Positions 20,116-30,904 of a DNA stretch of 64,000 bases are shown one piece after another. Within the stretch, counting starts at the first letter, position 1. Each line of letters opens with the position of its first letter. This stretch comes from Bacilli bacterium (GTDB taxonomy: Bacteria; Bacillota_I; Bacilli_A; RF39; UBA660). The translations under genes and the position numbers were made by a program. The DNA lies in NCBI GenBank assembly GCA_022009835.1, contig CP091726.1:992001-1056000 (forward strand). Reading direction: 5' to 3'. Under the pieces are notes generated by a model. The model saw only the letters and a list, made by a program, of their open reading frames with translations. It searched no databases and was not told the DNA's origin.

Positions 20116-22232
20116 TTAACTGTATAAATCAAAATATTTATTAACAATTTGAGCAGATATTCTTTTAGTAACCATTGACTGACTAGAATCAGGTATACTA
20201 ATATCTGGAGATACTACTACTACACTCATTTTTGGATTATCACTAGGAGAATATCCTACAAATGAAGAAGTAATTGTCTCTGTATCTACTTTATTATCAC
20301 CATTAGTATCAATAAAACTTTGGCTAGTGCCAGTTTTACCAGCAGAATATGTATAATTACCCATATAGCCATAACCAAGACCATTTTGAACTACAGCATC
20401 AAAGCCTTCTTTTACTCTATTGATATATTTATCCTCTACTGACAAAGTACCCATAACATTAGTTTTAGCTTTCTATTTTTAAAGAACCAAACTTATCACC
20501 ATTATCACTAGAATTATATACTTCTTTAAGTAAATAAGGCTGTAGTCTCTTACCACCATTAGCAATAGTATTAATATATTGTGATAATTGGATTGGTGTA
20601 TAAGTATCATATTGTCCTATAGAAAAATCAAGTAAATGACCAGGTAATTTACTAGTGCCCATATAACCAAGACTTTCTACTGGTAAGTCAATTTCTGTTT
20701 TCTTACCAAGTCCAAACTCTGCATACATATTCCTGTACTTTTTAAAGGCATTATCATCAATTGATAAACTCTTATTATATTCATAATTTCCATTACCAAC
20801 TTTTATAGCAATTTTATATTGATATACATTTGAAGAATACTGAAGAGCATATATATCATCAATATCTCCCATCGTTCTCCACGAACACTTTTCAGGTGTA
20901 TCTTTAATCTTTAAACATTCATCATAAATATGACTACCAATATCAATAGCTCCATATTTGTAACCAACCATCATTGATGCACCTTTAACAACTGATCCCG
21001 GTGTAACTGGAAGGGTAACAATACCAGGTGTATAATCAACGATATACTTACTACCTTCTTTCTCAAGAACCTGTTTACCACTCATTGCTAATATTTCTCC
21101 AGTATTAGGTTCTGATATAACTACAAAAGACCTATTATAGTAATCAGTTCCAGCTTCTCCCTTAGCATTATAAACCTCATTAGCAAGCATCTCTTCTAAA
21201 TATTTTTGGAGTTCAATATCAATAGTTAAAACAATATCATTGCCTCTTTTACCTTCACTAACAAGTTCATAACTATTATCTGATAATAACCTATATTTAG
21301 CTTTTGTACCTTTAAGATAATCTTCATACTGATATTCAAGATAAGAAATACCAACTCTATCGTCTAAAGAATAACCTTTTTTCAAATAAACTTCTGCTAA
21401 TTCTGAAGGAATACCTTGACTATTCGAAGATACATTACCTAATATACTCTTAAAAGTATCACCATATAAATATACTCTCTCCCAATCTAATTTGGTATTA
21501 AATCCTTTTAAATTATCTATATTTTCACTAATATATGCATATTCTTCTTCTGTTACATCTTTATTTTTTATTACTTTTTCAGCATAAGAATATCCTTTAT
21601 TCATTAAGTAATATATATAAGCGGCTTTTTTATCTCTTTCATCATATTCTTTTATCTCATCTTCTAATCTTTCATATATTAATTTCTCAATATCATTGTC
21701 ATTAAGTTTTTCTTTTTTTATAAAGATCCCATTCTTTATCGGTAATCTTCTTTCTACTTTCTTTATAATGACCTGCATAATAAAAATGTTTTTAAGTCTA
21801 TTATCTGTAATTTTTAGAATAATCTATATCGATATTATCACTAATTGTATATGCTAATTTTATTTCATCTTCTGCTTTAATATTTTTTTGTTTCTTATAA
21901 TAAATAGTTTTTAATTGCTTCATTATCTACTAGTAAATTATAATTTCTATCATATATTCTCCCTCTAGGAGCACTACTACTCTCTATTGTTTTTTTCTGT
22001 AGACATTGCAAGTTTTTTTCATTATAGTAATCATTTTGTTAAGTACTTGAAGATAAAAAACTCTACCAAGTATTATGACATATAAAAATAGCTACTAGAA
22101 CAATAAGAAATCCATATCTTTTTATCTATAATTTCAGGAATATTTCTATTATCTTTTTTTACTCTTATTAATAGGCTTACTCTTTTTCTTAACCTCTTTC
22201 TTTTTACTTGTTTTAGTTGGTTTATTAATCAT
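20116..22232 (-). CDS. Class B penicillin-binding protein (PBP2/PBP3-type transpeptidase)
   Basis: The N-terminus is Lys-rich and cytoplasmic, followed by one TM helix (FLIVLVAIFICVIILG), then APRGRIYDRN and LLVDNEAIKT of the dimerisation domain. The transpeptidase domain has SVVK (active-site Ser, in TPGSVVKGASMM), SSN (QYSSNVY) and KTGT (AGKTGTSQ). The enzyme cross-links peptidoglycan outside the membrane. About 700 residues, normal for the family. Breaks lie at 20460 and at several T runs between 21780 and 22180. The start at 22232 gives a complete N-terminus. Confidence 0.88.
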
Positions 22233-22309
22233 TCTCTTCACTTTATCACCACTTACTTATTATTATATCATATTTATAATAAATATACATATATTAAATT
22301 AGGTGATTT

Positions 22310-22592
22310 ATGAATATTTATTTAATTAACGAATATGTAAATAGATTAAAAAGTAAGTGATATTACTTATTATGCTGAAAAGCAGGGTATTACTCTTGAT
22401 AAAGATGAGGCAAAGTTAATATATGATTATATCAAAAATGATTATAGAACTATCATCTATGGTAATCCTAAAGATATCTTAAATGAAATAAAATTTAAAG
22501 TAAAACCTCTTACCTATAATAAAATAGAAAATCTATATATACAATTCAAAGATAAAATTGATATGTTTACTAAAAACATAAGAGAAGGCTAA
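22310..22592 (+). CDS. DUF2624 (YqfT-like) small protein
   Basis: One of the few + strand chromosomal genes. About 93 residues with a slip near 22352: MNIYLINEYVNRLK, then DITYYAEKQGITLDKDEAKL and IYGNPKDILNEIKFKVKPLT. This fits DUF2624, whose Bacillus member yqfT lies next to nfo (yqfS). Here it converges on nfo, and the two stops overlap in one terminator hairpin. Role unknown. Confidence 0.65.
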
Positions 22593-22603
22593 CCTTCTCT
22601 TAT
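22578..22603. terminator. Bidirectional terminator between DUF2624 and nfo
   Basis: A perfect 11-pair stem (ATAAGAGAAGG/CCTTCTCTTAT) with loop CTAA that contains both stop codons. T-rich sequence follows on the + strand. Confidence 0.75.
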
Positions 22604-23491
22604 TTTATTTATTAATTCTTTATCAAATACTTTACTTCTAATCATTTCAATCTCATATTTATATGGTGGATATATCTTTTCTTTAGGATTATCCTCAGTA
22701 CTAACATAAGGTGTCTCAAGTATTCTAGGAATACCTTCTAATCTATCATTATAAATAATTTTTAATTAAATTATCAAAGCCTATTGTTCCAAAAACCAAT
22801 GTTTTTCATGTCTGTCTTTATGACTACCAATATCATTCTTACTATCGTTAACATGAATACAACCTATCTTATCAATACCAATGATACTATCAAATAAATC
22901 AAGTACTTCATCAAACTTACTCATATCATAACCGGCATCATTTAAATGACAAGTGTCAATACATATACCAATTTTATTTTGATATTTTACTCCATCTATA
23001 ATACTTTTTAATTCTTCAAATGACTTACCTACTTCATTACCTTTACCTGCCATTGTTTCTAATAATATTGTTACATCATAATCATTATCTAATATTAAGT
23101 TTAAACCTTTACTAATATTATTAATGGCTTCTTCTCTAGAACAATTAACTGCTGATCCTGGGTGTAAAACTAAATATTTAATACCTAATGTACTACATCT
23201 TTCTACTTCATTAATAAGAAAAGATACTGAAAAATCAAAATTATTAAAATTAGCTAAATTAACTATATATGGTGCATGTACTATTACTTTTTCTAAAGCA
23301 ATATTATTTTCTTTCATTAATTTATATGCTTCCATAGTAAGTTCATCTAATATAATTCCTCTATTAGTATTTTGTGGGGCTCCAGTATAAAACATAAAAG
23401 TATTTGCATTATATTTTAGTGCTTCTTTTACACTTCCTAGTAATTGACTTTTATTATTATATGATACATGACTACCTATTATTAATTTCAT
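22589..23491 (-). CDS. nfo: Endonuclease IV (AP endonuclease)
   Basis: A TIM-barrel endonuclease IV with GSHVSY, VHAPYIVNLAN, LVLHPGS, LLETMAGKGNE, GICIDTCHLNDAGYD and HVNDSKNDIGSHKDRHE. These carry the His, Glu and Asp ligands for its three metals. It cuts DNA 5' of abasic sites in base-excision repair. One slip near 22785 separates the last 65 residues, which read NIGFGTIGFDNLI, IPRILETPY and end INKIREG. About 300 residues, slightly longer than the usual 280-300. Confidence 0.95.
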
Positions 23492-23565
23492 TATTTATCA
23501 CTTCCTTAATATAATTATACTATACTTTTGTCAAAATAAAAAGAGGAATAATTCCTCTGATTTAC

Positions 23566-24058
23566 TTAAAACTTTTTACCATTAGCATCTGTACTAAAAG
23601 AATATTTTGAACCGAATTTACCAGTTGGATTACCAATTAATAATACTTCAGCATGACCTGCACTATTTATTCTAATTGATGAGCAATTAGCTGCAGTAGG
23701 TGTACCATTTTCAGCAATAGCATTACCATCTAATTTAATATCATTTGATGTCAAACCATATAGTTTATCTATTGAATTTCCACTACCTTTTACAGTTGTT
23801 AAACATTGCCAAGTAGAAGTAGCTTTCGCACCTTTTAATATTGGAATGTAATTAGCACCAAATGCCATTTCATCTTTAACGACACTTTCATCATACCAAG
23901 TAGCAACTTCTTTAGATAATGAGTTAATAGTAGACAACCTAGCATCATCAATTGAAGATAATATGGAAGGTACAGTAACTACTACGATAATAGCAAGTAT
24001 AACAATAACTGCTAGTAACTCTATTAAAGTAAATCCTTTTCTATTTAATTTTTTTCAT
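23566..24058 (-). CDS. Type IV prepilin-like protein
   Basis: It starts MKKLNRKGFTLIELLAVIVI, a textbook prepilin cleavage and N-methylation motif (G/F site, Glu at +5, long hydrophobic helix), after a gaggagg site. The mature part has a helix, then WQCLTTVKGSGNS and NCSSIRINSAG with a probable disulfide pair. One A-run slip sits in the first codons. No peptidase, ATPase or other pilin genes are in the window, so it is an orphan here. It may be a pseudopilin or competence-type pilin. Confidence 0.85.
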
Positions 24059-24109
24059 TATTTTTAATCCTCCTCTATTCATAAGATAATATTATCATAA
24101 AATTACTTA

Positions 24110-24673
24110 TTAGTCAATTACTTTGTGATAAATTGTTACATATTTATCACCATATCTTTTTACTTCGATATAATTTTTAAATTATTATAATTATCTTTTT
24201 AATTTATCATTACTATATTCTAATACTAATATACCATTATCATATAATAAATCATACTTATTAATAAGACTAATAACTTCTTCCATTACTTCCATCTTAT
24301 AAGGAGCATCAACTAGTACTATATTAAACTTAATATTATTATTTTTTTAAAAATATATTAAGGCTTCTTTATAATCTTTATTAATAACAATACTTTTTAT
24401 CTTTAATACTCATATTTTCAATATTCTTATTTAAATACTTAAGTATTTCTTTTCCATTATCAACGAAATAACATTTATTAGCTCCCATTGATATTGCTTC
24501 AATGCCAAGACTACCTGTACCACAAAATAAATCAAGAACTATAGATTTATTAATATAATTTTTGAATACTAGCAAACATTGATTCTTTTTACTCTATCCA
24601 TCGTAGGTCTAGTACCAGGAGTATTATAGCCAAGTATACTTCTTCCTTTTAAATAACCACTAATTACTCTCAT
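24110..24673 (-). CDS. rsmD: 16S rRNA m2G966 methyltransferase RsmD (frameshifted)
   Basis: It starts MRVISGYLKGRSILGYNTPG and contains VLDLFCGTGSLGIEAISMGA, the SAM-binding loop typical of RsmD. The substrate motif usually written DPPY reads VLVDAPYK here. The C-terminus (NYIEVKRYGDKYVTIYHKVI) is also family-like. It methylates G966 of 16S rRNA during 30S assembly. Slips occur near 24565, 24400, 24345 and 24190. The start overlaps the ylbF stop (AAATGAG), matching the ylbF-rsmD neighbourhood of Bacillus. Confidence 0.85.
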
Positions 24674-24972
24674 TTATGACAACCCCTTACATCAGTATAC
24701 ATCTTAAATCTTTTATTAATATCCATAACATAATAAAAGAGTTCATTATAATATTTCATATATTCCGTATATTCTTTATAACTATTAATATTCTTTTTTT
24801 AAGAGATATTTTTTTCATAATCATCTATAGAACTATTATATTTTTTTAATCATATCTAGTAATTCTTTATTATCTATGACTAAATCTTTATAATATTTTA
24901 ACTTCTTAATTAAATCACTATCTTCAAATACTCCTATTAGTATTTTTAGTTTTTCTCTATAACATTATCCAT
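24670..24972 (-). CDS. ylbF: YlbF/RicF-family protein
   Basis: About 100 residues across slips near 24950, 24845 and 24795: VFEDSDLIKKLKYYKDLVID, NKELLDMIKKYNSS and a C-terminal YYNELFYYVMDINKRFKMY. This is the helical YlbF pattern. In Bacillus, YlbF with YmcA and YaaT influences RNA processing by RNase Y; that role is transferred by homology and position only. It overlaps smpB upstream and rsmD downstream, so all three form one operon. Confidence 0.6.
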
Positions 24973-25409
24973 TATCTATATTTAAAACTTTTTCTCCATT
25001 TCTCTTTGAATATCTCTCTCTTTAATAGTTTCTTTCTTATTATAATTTTACCTTTAGCTACTCCAAGTAATACTTTTGCTTTTATTCTTTACAAAATATA
25101 TCTTAAGAGGTACTATTGTATAACCATCTATTTCTAATTTATCTCTTAATTTTTAATATTTCTTTTTATGAAGTAATAACTTTCTTGTTCTATCTTCATC
25201 ATGATTAAAAAAATGTTTCCTTCCTTATATTGAGAAATATGAGTATTAAGTAAATATATTTCATTATTTCTAATAATAGCATAACTATCTTTAATATTTA
25301 CTTTACCTTCTCTAATAGATTTTATTTCTGTTCCGGTAAGTACAATACCTGCTTCATAAGTATCCTCAATTTCATAATCATATCTTGCTTTTCTATTTAA
25401 TATTTCCAT
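24965..25409 (-). CDS. smpB: SsrA-binding protein SmpB (frameshifted)
   Basis: [20 protein letters not shown] with [20 protein letters not shown] is the SmpB core, which binds tmRNA for rescue of stalled ribosomes. After slips near 25205 and 25150 it continues [32 protein letters not shown] and a Lys/Arg-rich tail. The ATG at 25409 has an aaaggtga site at good spacing. An upstream in-frame GTG at 25418 is part of that site, so it is a less likely start. Confidence 0.92.
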
Positions 25410-25653
25410 TTGTATCACCTTTCATCATCTTTAACTTATTAATTTGTCTATTGAGTAAAATACACTTCATAGATAATCTCCTTTACCTAATTTTTATCAT
25501 AAAAATCACCATCATATCAATAGAAAACAAAAAGAGAATTACCTCTAATACTATTGCCCTTTAAAACATATTTTTTTCTCTTTTTAATATTGCCTTTATA
25601 AATAGCCATTTTTACATTTTTGGAATAATTTCATTTTTACATTTTTGGTAAAA
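25410..25653. other. Gap between smpB and leuS, no gene seen
   Basis: AT-rich and without an ORF that has a ribosome-binding site. It holds two copies of a 16-base T-rich segment (TTTTTACATTTTTGG type, about 25607-25648) that look like low-complexity sequence. A promoter for smpB-ylbF-rsmD should lie here, but I could not assign one firmly. Confidence 0.4.
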
Positions 25654-25683
25654 AAATAAAATAACCAATTAAGGTTATTTTTA
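25654..25683 (-). terminator. Intrinsic terminator of leuS
   Basis: AATAACC/GGTTATT with a six-base loop; on the minus strand it is followed by a T-rich run (TTTTATTTTTTT). It overlaps the apparent end of leuS. Confidence 0.7.
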
Positions 25684-28093
25684 TTACAATATTAACAATT
25701 CTATTAGGTACAGAAATTACTTTAATAATTTCTTTTCCTTCTAACCATTTTTTGATAACTTCACTATTCATAGCTAGTTCTTCTAGTTCTTCTTTAGATG
25801 AATCTTTTTTAATTCTAATAGTGTCTCTTACCTTACCATTAACTTGGACTGCTATATCTATTTCATTATCGATAGTTTTATCTTCATCATAACTAGGCCA
25901 TACTCTATCACAAATAGGAGTGTATCCTAAGCTTTCATTTAATTCTTCAGTAATATGAGGAGCAATAGGATTAAGCAAGTCTAATAATACTTTGTAATCT
26001 CCTTTTGTAATAGTCTCTTTTTCATCATAAGCATTAACTAAAATCATAAGTGTACTAACAACAGTATTATAAGCCATATTAGTTAAATCATAGCCTACTT
26101 TCTTAATACTTTTTATTAATAATTACTTCTAAGTCTTTAGAATATTCTTCTTCATTAGTTACTTTATCTTTTAATCTAATTACTCTATCAATAAATCTTT
26201 TTGCATCCTTTTTAATGAATCGGTACTCCATGGGGCATCTTGCTCATAATCGCCCATAAACATCTCATAAACTCTTAAAGTATCTGCTCCATAGTCATTT
26301 ACGATATCATCTGGATTAATAACATTTCCTTTACTTTTACTCATTTTTTCGTTATTATCTCCTAGTACCATGCCATGACTTACTCTCGTCCAAATCATTT
26401 CTTTTTTAGGAACTAATCCAAAATTATATAACATTTGAACCCAAAATCTTGCATATAGTAAGTGTCTAGCTGTATGTTCCATTCCACCATTATACCAATC
26501 TACTCTATTCCAATATTTCATAGCATCCATACTAGCAAACTCTTTATCGTTATGTGGATCCATAAATCTTAAGAAATACCAAGAAGAACCGGCCCAGTTA
26601 GGCATAGTATCAGTTTCTCTTTTAGCAGGACCACCACAATGAGGACATGTAGTATTAACAAAACTGTCTATCTTAGCAAGAGGAGATTCTCCAGTATCAG
26701 TAGGCTCATATTCTGCTACATCAGGAAGTAATAAAGGCAAATCTTTTTCGTCCATTGGTACCCATCCACATTTATCACAATAAATCATTGGAATAGGTTC
26801 TCCCCAGAATCTTTGTCTTGAGAAAATCCAATCTCTCATTTTATAATTATTAACTCTTCTAGCAATGCCTTCTTTTTCTAATTTATCAGTAATAGCTTCT
26901 TTAGCCTCTTCTACGGTCATACCAGTAAACTCTTCTGAATTAATAAGTTTACATCCTTTACCTAGATAATCATGTTTTTCAAAGGCTTTTTCACTAGTAT
27001 TCCCACCAGATATTACTTCAACCATTTCTAGATTATGTTCTTTAGCATATTCAAAATCTCTTTGATCATGACTTGGTACAGCCATAACAGCACCAGTACC
27101 ATAGTCTCCTAATACAAAGTCTCCTAAAAAGATTGGAACTTCTTTACCATTAATAGGATTAATTGCTTTAATACCTTTAATTTCTACACCAGTCTTACCT
27201 TTATTAAGTTCAGTACGATCCATACTAGACTTTTTAGAGGTTTCTTTAATATACTCATTTACTTCTTCTTTATTTTCTACTCTAGGCATTAATTCTTTAA
27301 TTAGTTTTCCATCTGGAGCAATAACAAAGAAAGTAATACCATATACTGTTTCAATACAAGTGGTAAATACTGAAAATGATCCACCACCAACAATATTAAC
27401 ATCTAACTCAACACCAGTAGACTTACCTATCCAGTTTATTTGACCAAGTTTAACTCTTTCTTTAAAATTGGTATCATCAAGTCCTGTAAGTAAATCTTCA
27501 GCATATTCACTCATTTTAAGCATCCATTGTGATTTTTCTTTTTGAACTACTGCTTCACCACATCTCTCACAAACACCACCAGCGGCATCTTCATTAGATA
27601 AAACAGTCTTACAATTAGGACACCAATTTACTGGTATTGTTGCTTTATAAGCCATACCATGTTTATAAAATTGTAAAAATTGCCATTGTGTCCATTTATA
27701 ATACTCTGGATCAGTAGTAGAAAACTCTCTACTCCAATCAAATGAAAATCCAAGTTTTTTCATTTGTCCTTTAAATGTTTTAATATTCTCTTTTACAGCA
27801 TCCTTAGGATGAATATGATTCTTAATAGCATATTGTTCTGCTGGTGCTCCAAATGCATCCCATCCCATTGGATATAAAACATTATATCCTTCTCTTCTCT
27901 TCATTCTAGCAAGAGCATCTTGAGCAGTATAACTTCTAACATGACCAACATGTAATCCACTACCAGATGGATAAGGGAACTCTACTAATATATAGTAAGG
28001 TTTCTTATCACTACCAGTAATAGCTTTAAAACTTTCATTATTATCCCAATATTCTTGCCATTTTTCTTTCTATCTTTTTTTAAAATTATACAT
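25684..28093 (-). CDS. leuS: Leucyl-tRNA synthetase
   Basis: Class I synthetase with the HIGH-type motif in FPYPSGSGLHVGHVRSYTAQ and KMSKS in NEKMSKSKGNVI. It has two Cys pairs of a zinc module (WCPNCKTVLSNEDA ... CERCGE), a CP1 editing domain (YGTGAVMAVPSHDQRD) and a second zinc knuckle (CPHCGG). The C-terminal domain ends ISVPNRIVNIV; the extra residues the frame adds come from reading through the terminator. It charges tRNA-Leu. Slips near 28080, 26190 and 26120 break the gene. The upstream small membrane gene ends inside its ribosome-binding site, so they share a transcript; I see no T-box. Confidence 0.97.
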
Positions 28094-28094
28094 A

Positions 28095-28475
28095 TTATTT
28101 CCTTCTCTCTATCTTCTGTTTCTTTTGATAATATCTACCAATTATACCATAACAAATAACTATTAATAGTATAATAATAACAATACCACAAATAACCATC
28201 CATATCCAATTATCTAATAATTTAAATACTATTATATAAGTAGTTACTATAATAAATGTATTAACAAATAATGTCATATACATAAATTTTTTTATAATCA
28301 ATATCTTTTTTTCTTTCAGTCCATATAAACTAATTACATAATAATATTCAACAGGTACTTTATTCTTATTATATTTAGTTTTTCTTTCTAATAAAAAAAG
28401 AAGATAATAGAGAAGAAAAAAACCCAAAGCATAAGAAATTATGTATTCTAACATTATATTTAGTATTTCTTTCAT
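28095..28475 (-). CDS. Hypothetical membrane protein upstream of leuS
   Basis: 126 intact residues with four hydrophobic segments (for example IISYALGFFLLYYLLFLL and WMVICGIVIIILLIVIC), a central charged loop and a basic tail. A taggaggta site precedes it and a strong promoter lies at 28500-28528. It ends two bases before the leuS ATG, so it is co-transcribed with leuS. No family recognised. Confidence 0.6.
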   Translation of the reverse strand: MKEILNIMLEYIISYALGFFLLYYLLFLLERKTKYNKNKVPVEYYYVISLYGLKEKKILIIKKFMYMTLFVNTFIIVTTYIIVFKLLDNWIWMVICGIVIIILLIVICYGIIGRYYQKKQKIERRK

Positions 28476-28499
28476 CCTATTACCTCCATATATCTATGT

Positions 28500-28528
28500 A
28501 TTATACTATATTTTTTGAATATACTCAA
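28500..28528 (-). promoter_or_regulatory. Sigma-A promoter of the leuS operon
   Basis: TTGAGT (28523-28528), 17 bases, TATAAT (28500-28505) on the minus strand, about 25 bases ahead of the start. Confidence 0.75.
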
Positions 28529-28544
28529 AGTAAATTAATAAATA

Positions 28545-30859
28545 TTTTTAATATATTTATTTTTCTAATCCCTTTCTCTTTAATTTTTCTAATTTGTATT
28601 CTCTTCTTTCTAATTTCAATATCACTAAATAATATCCTATCTAGTTCTTCTTTTTAAATTAGTATTAATACTCATATCATATAAAATTTCTTTAATTTCT
28701 TCATTAACTAATACAACTGAACTAACAATAGTATCAATACCTTTAATATTAACATTAATATCTCTACCTATCATAACATCATATAACTTAACAATAAAAT
28801 CATCTTTATCATATAAGCATTCATATTTAATAGAAGTATCACTAATATTAATCTCATTGATATTCTTAATATTTTTTTAAATCTTAAAAATATAATTTCT
28901 CTTACTAAGAAGATTTCTTCCATCTACTCTCTTAATACTAAAATTATAATTATTTTTCTTCATAATAATAATTGAACTTCGTAACCATATACATACCATG
29001 TTCAAAATTATAAGTACTACCATCATCTTCATATAAACTATATTCACCGCTATCAAGAGGATATATATATAATTCTAAACTATTAGGAATATTTTCTTTA
29101 ATATCATCACTAGTAGGAATAATACTACCAGCTTTTTACAAATACTGGATAATCTTCATCTCTATAAAAGTTATTATAATATTTACCACCTACATACTTC
29201 TTTCCTTGTAAGAAATCAAACCAAATACCATCTGGTACAAATACCTTCTTAATAACTCTATTAATAGAAATATTCTTTCTCTCAGTAATTGGTGATACAA
29301 AGAACTCTCTGCCAAAGAAATATTGATTTTTATAATTAGGTTCATCTAATATTTTAGGATAATCAAAGTAAAAAGGTTTTACAATACCCTTACCAGTAGT
29401 ATGATAATTATAACTTTCACTATAAATATATGGAATTAGTTTATATCTTAAATTCATATAAAAGATAATACTACTCTCAATATTAGGACTCCATTTCCAT
29501 GGTTCTCTCTTATAATATTTACCACCCTCACTAGCTAGTAAAAATATTGGACTAAAACAAGCAAACTGCATATATCTTAAATATAATTCATCTTCTTCTA
29601 TACCTCCAGAATAGCCTCCTATCGGATGAGCAATAAATGATATTCCCATATTATATCCTTGAAGATTATATCTAGGAAGTAAGTTAAAAGTTCTCCAATT
29701 AACTAAAGTCTTGCCACTCCATATAATAGGATAACGATGACTAGCAATACCACTATTTCTAGATAATATAAGTCCTCTCTTACCAGAAATAACCATCTTA
29801 CCATAATGATAATGATCTATCTTCCATAAATTCATTCTATCTAAAGGATTATTATAATCAATACTAAATAAACTAACACCATTAGCTTCAAGATTATTAA
29901 TTAAAACATTAAAGTATAAACCTATCTTTTTCATTACTAAAAAGGAATAAATTTAATACTATTATTAATATAATTACCAACAAGTTTATAATCGTTACTA
30001 TTATTAGTAATTAAAAAAATCAGGATTAACAGTAACACCAAGTTTAATATTATTTCTATTTAAATATTCACTAACATTCTTCATACTAATACTAGGAGTA
30101 TAACCATCTTCTTTATTATGCCAATGGTCTCCTAGTAAAAAGAATAGATATAGGAATATTATCATGATTAAATCTACTAATTAACTCTTCAATATTACTC
30201 TCATTATAATTCTCATTCTTATACCACCAAGCCCCTAATGCATATCTAGGAATTAAACTAGGATAACCAGTTAATTTAAAATAATCATCCATACATCCAT
30301 CAAAATCTTTACCATACATAAATAAATATATATCTTTAATATTCTTATCTCTTTCTATAAAAAGTATCATTATCATCAAGTACTAAAGAAGTACTATCAT
30401 CTAATACACAAAAATCCATCTAAAGAATATAATCCTTTATCTAATACAATCTTATCTTTAATACTATCAATAGAATAATTAATACCCCTTAAATTCTTAG
30501 CTTCTGGATTATTAAATTGCCATTCAATATCAGTACCATTTAAAACTGCCTTAATATTACTAGATAAAAACATTACTCTTAATAGGACTATCTTTAACAT
30601 AAGTTAAAGTAAATATTCCAGTATTAACCTCTATCATAGTTTCACTCTCTACAATAGAATAATTAAATTTTTGGAAATAATCTATTAATAACTAAAGAGG
30701 TAGCTCTATCTTCAAATAAACCTTTATCATTATATTCAATTCTAATAAGTCTAGGACTAAGTACACTAATCCTAAACTTATTACCAGTAATATAACTCTC
30801 TCTATTACTAATCAAATTATTTCTATTTTTTTAATATAATAATTAGTTATATTCCCCAT
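28545..30859 (-). CDS. GH31-family glycosidase homologue with altered catalytic residues (frameshifted)
   Basis: About 760 residues, normal for GH31. The N-terminal galactose-mutarotase-like domain has NLRGINYSID and GLYSLDGF.VLDD; the barrel has PRYALGAWWYKN, the probable nucleophile Asp in LFSIDYNNP, then GLILSRNSGIASHRYP, WSGKTLVNW and AHPIGGYSGGIEEDELYLRY. Active GH31 enzymes have W-x-G-D at the acid/base position and usually D-I-G-G; here these are W-S-G-K (codon AAG) and P-I-G-G. C-terminal beta domains follow. With acid/base missing it may be a binding protein or a pseudoenzyme. Slips: 30825, 30670, 30555, 30400, 30355, 30015, 29945, 29135, 28880 and 28655. Confidence 0.8.
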
Positions 30860-30904
30860 TAGTTATTCACCTTCTTATTTCTTTTTTATATCTTCATACC
30901 CATC

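Noticed and set aside
25605..25648. Two copies of a 16-base T-rich segment
   Set aside because: Low complexity and close together; no pairing or conserved context that would suggest a function.
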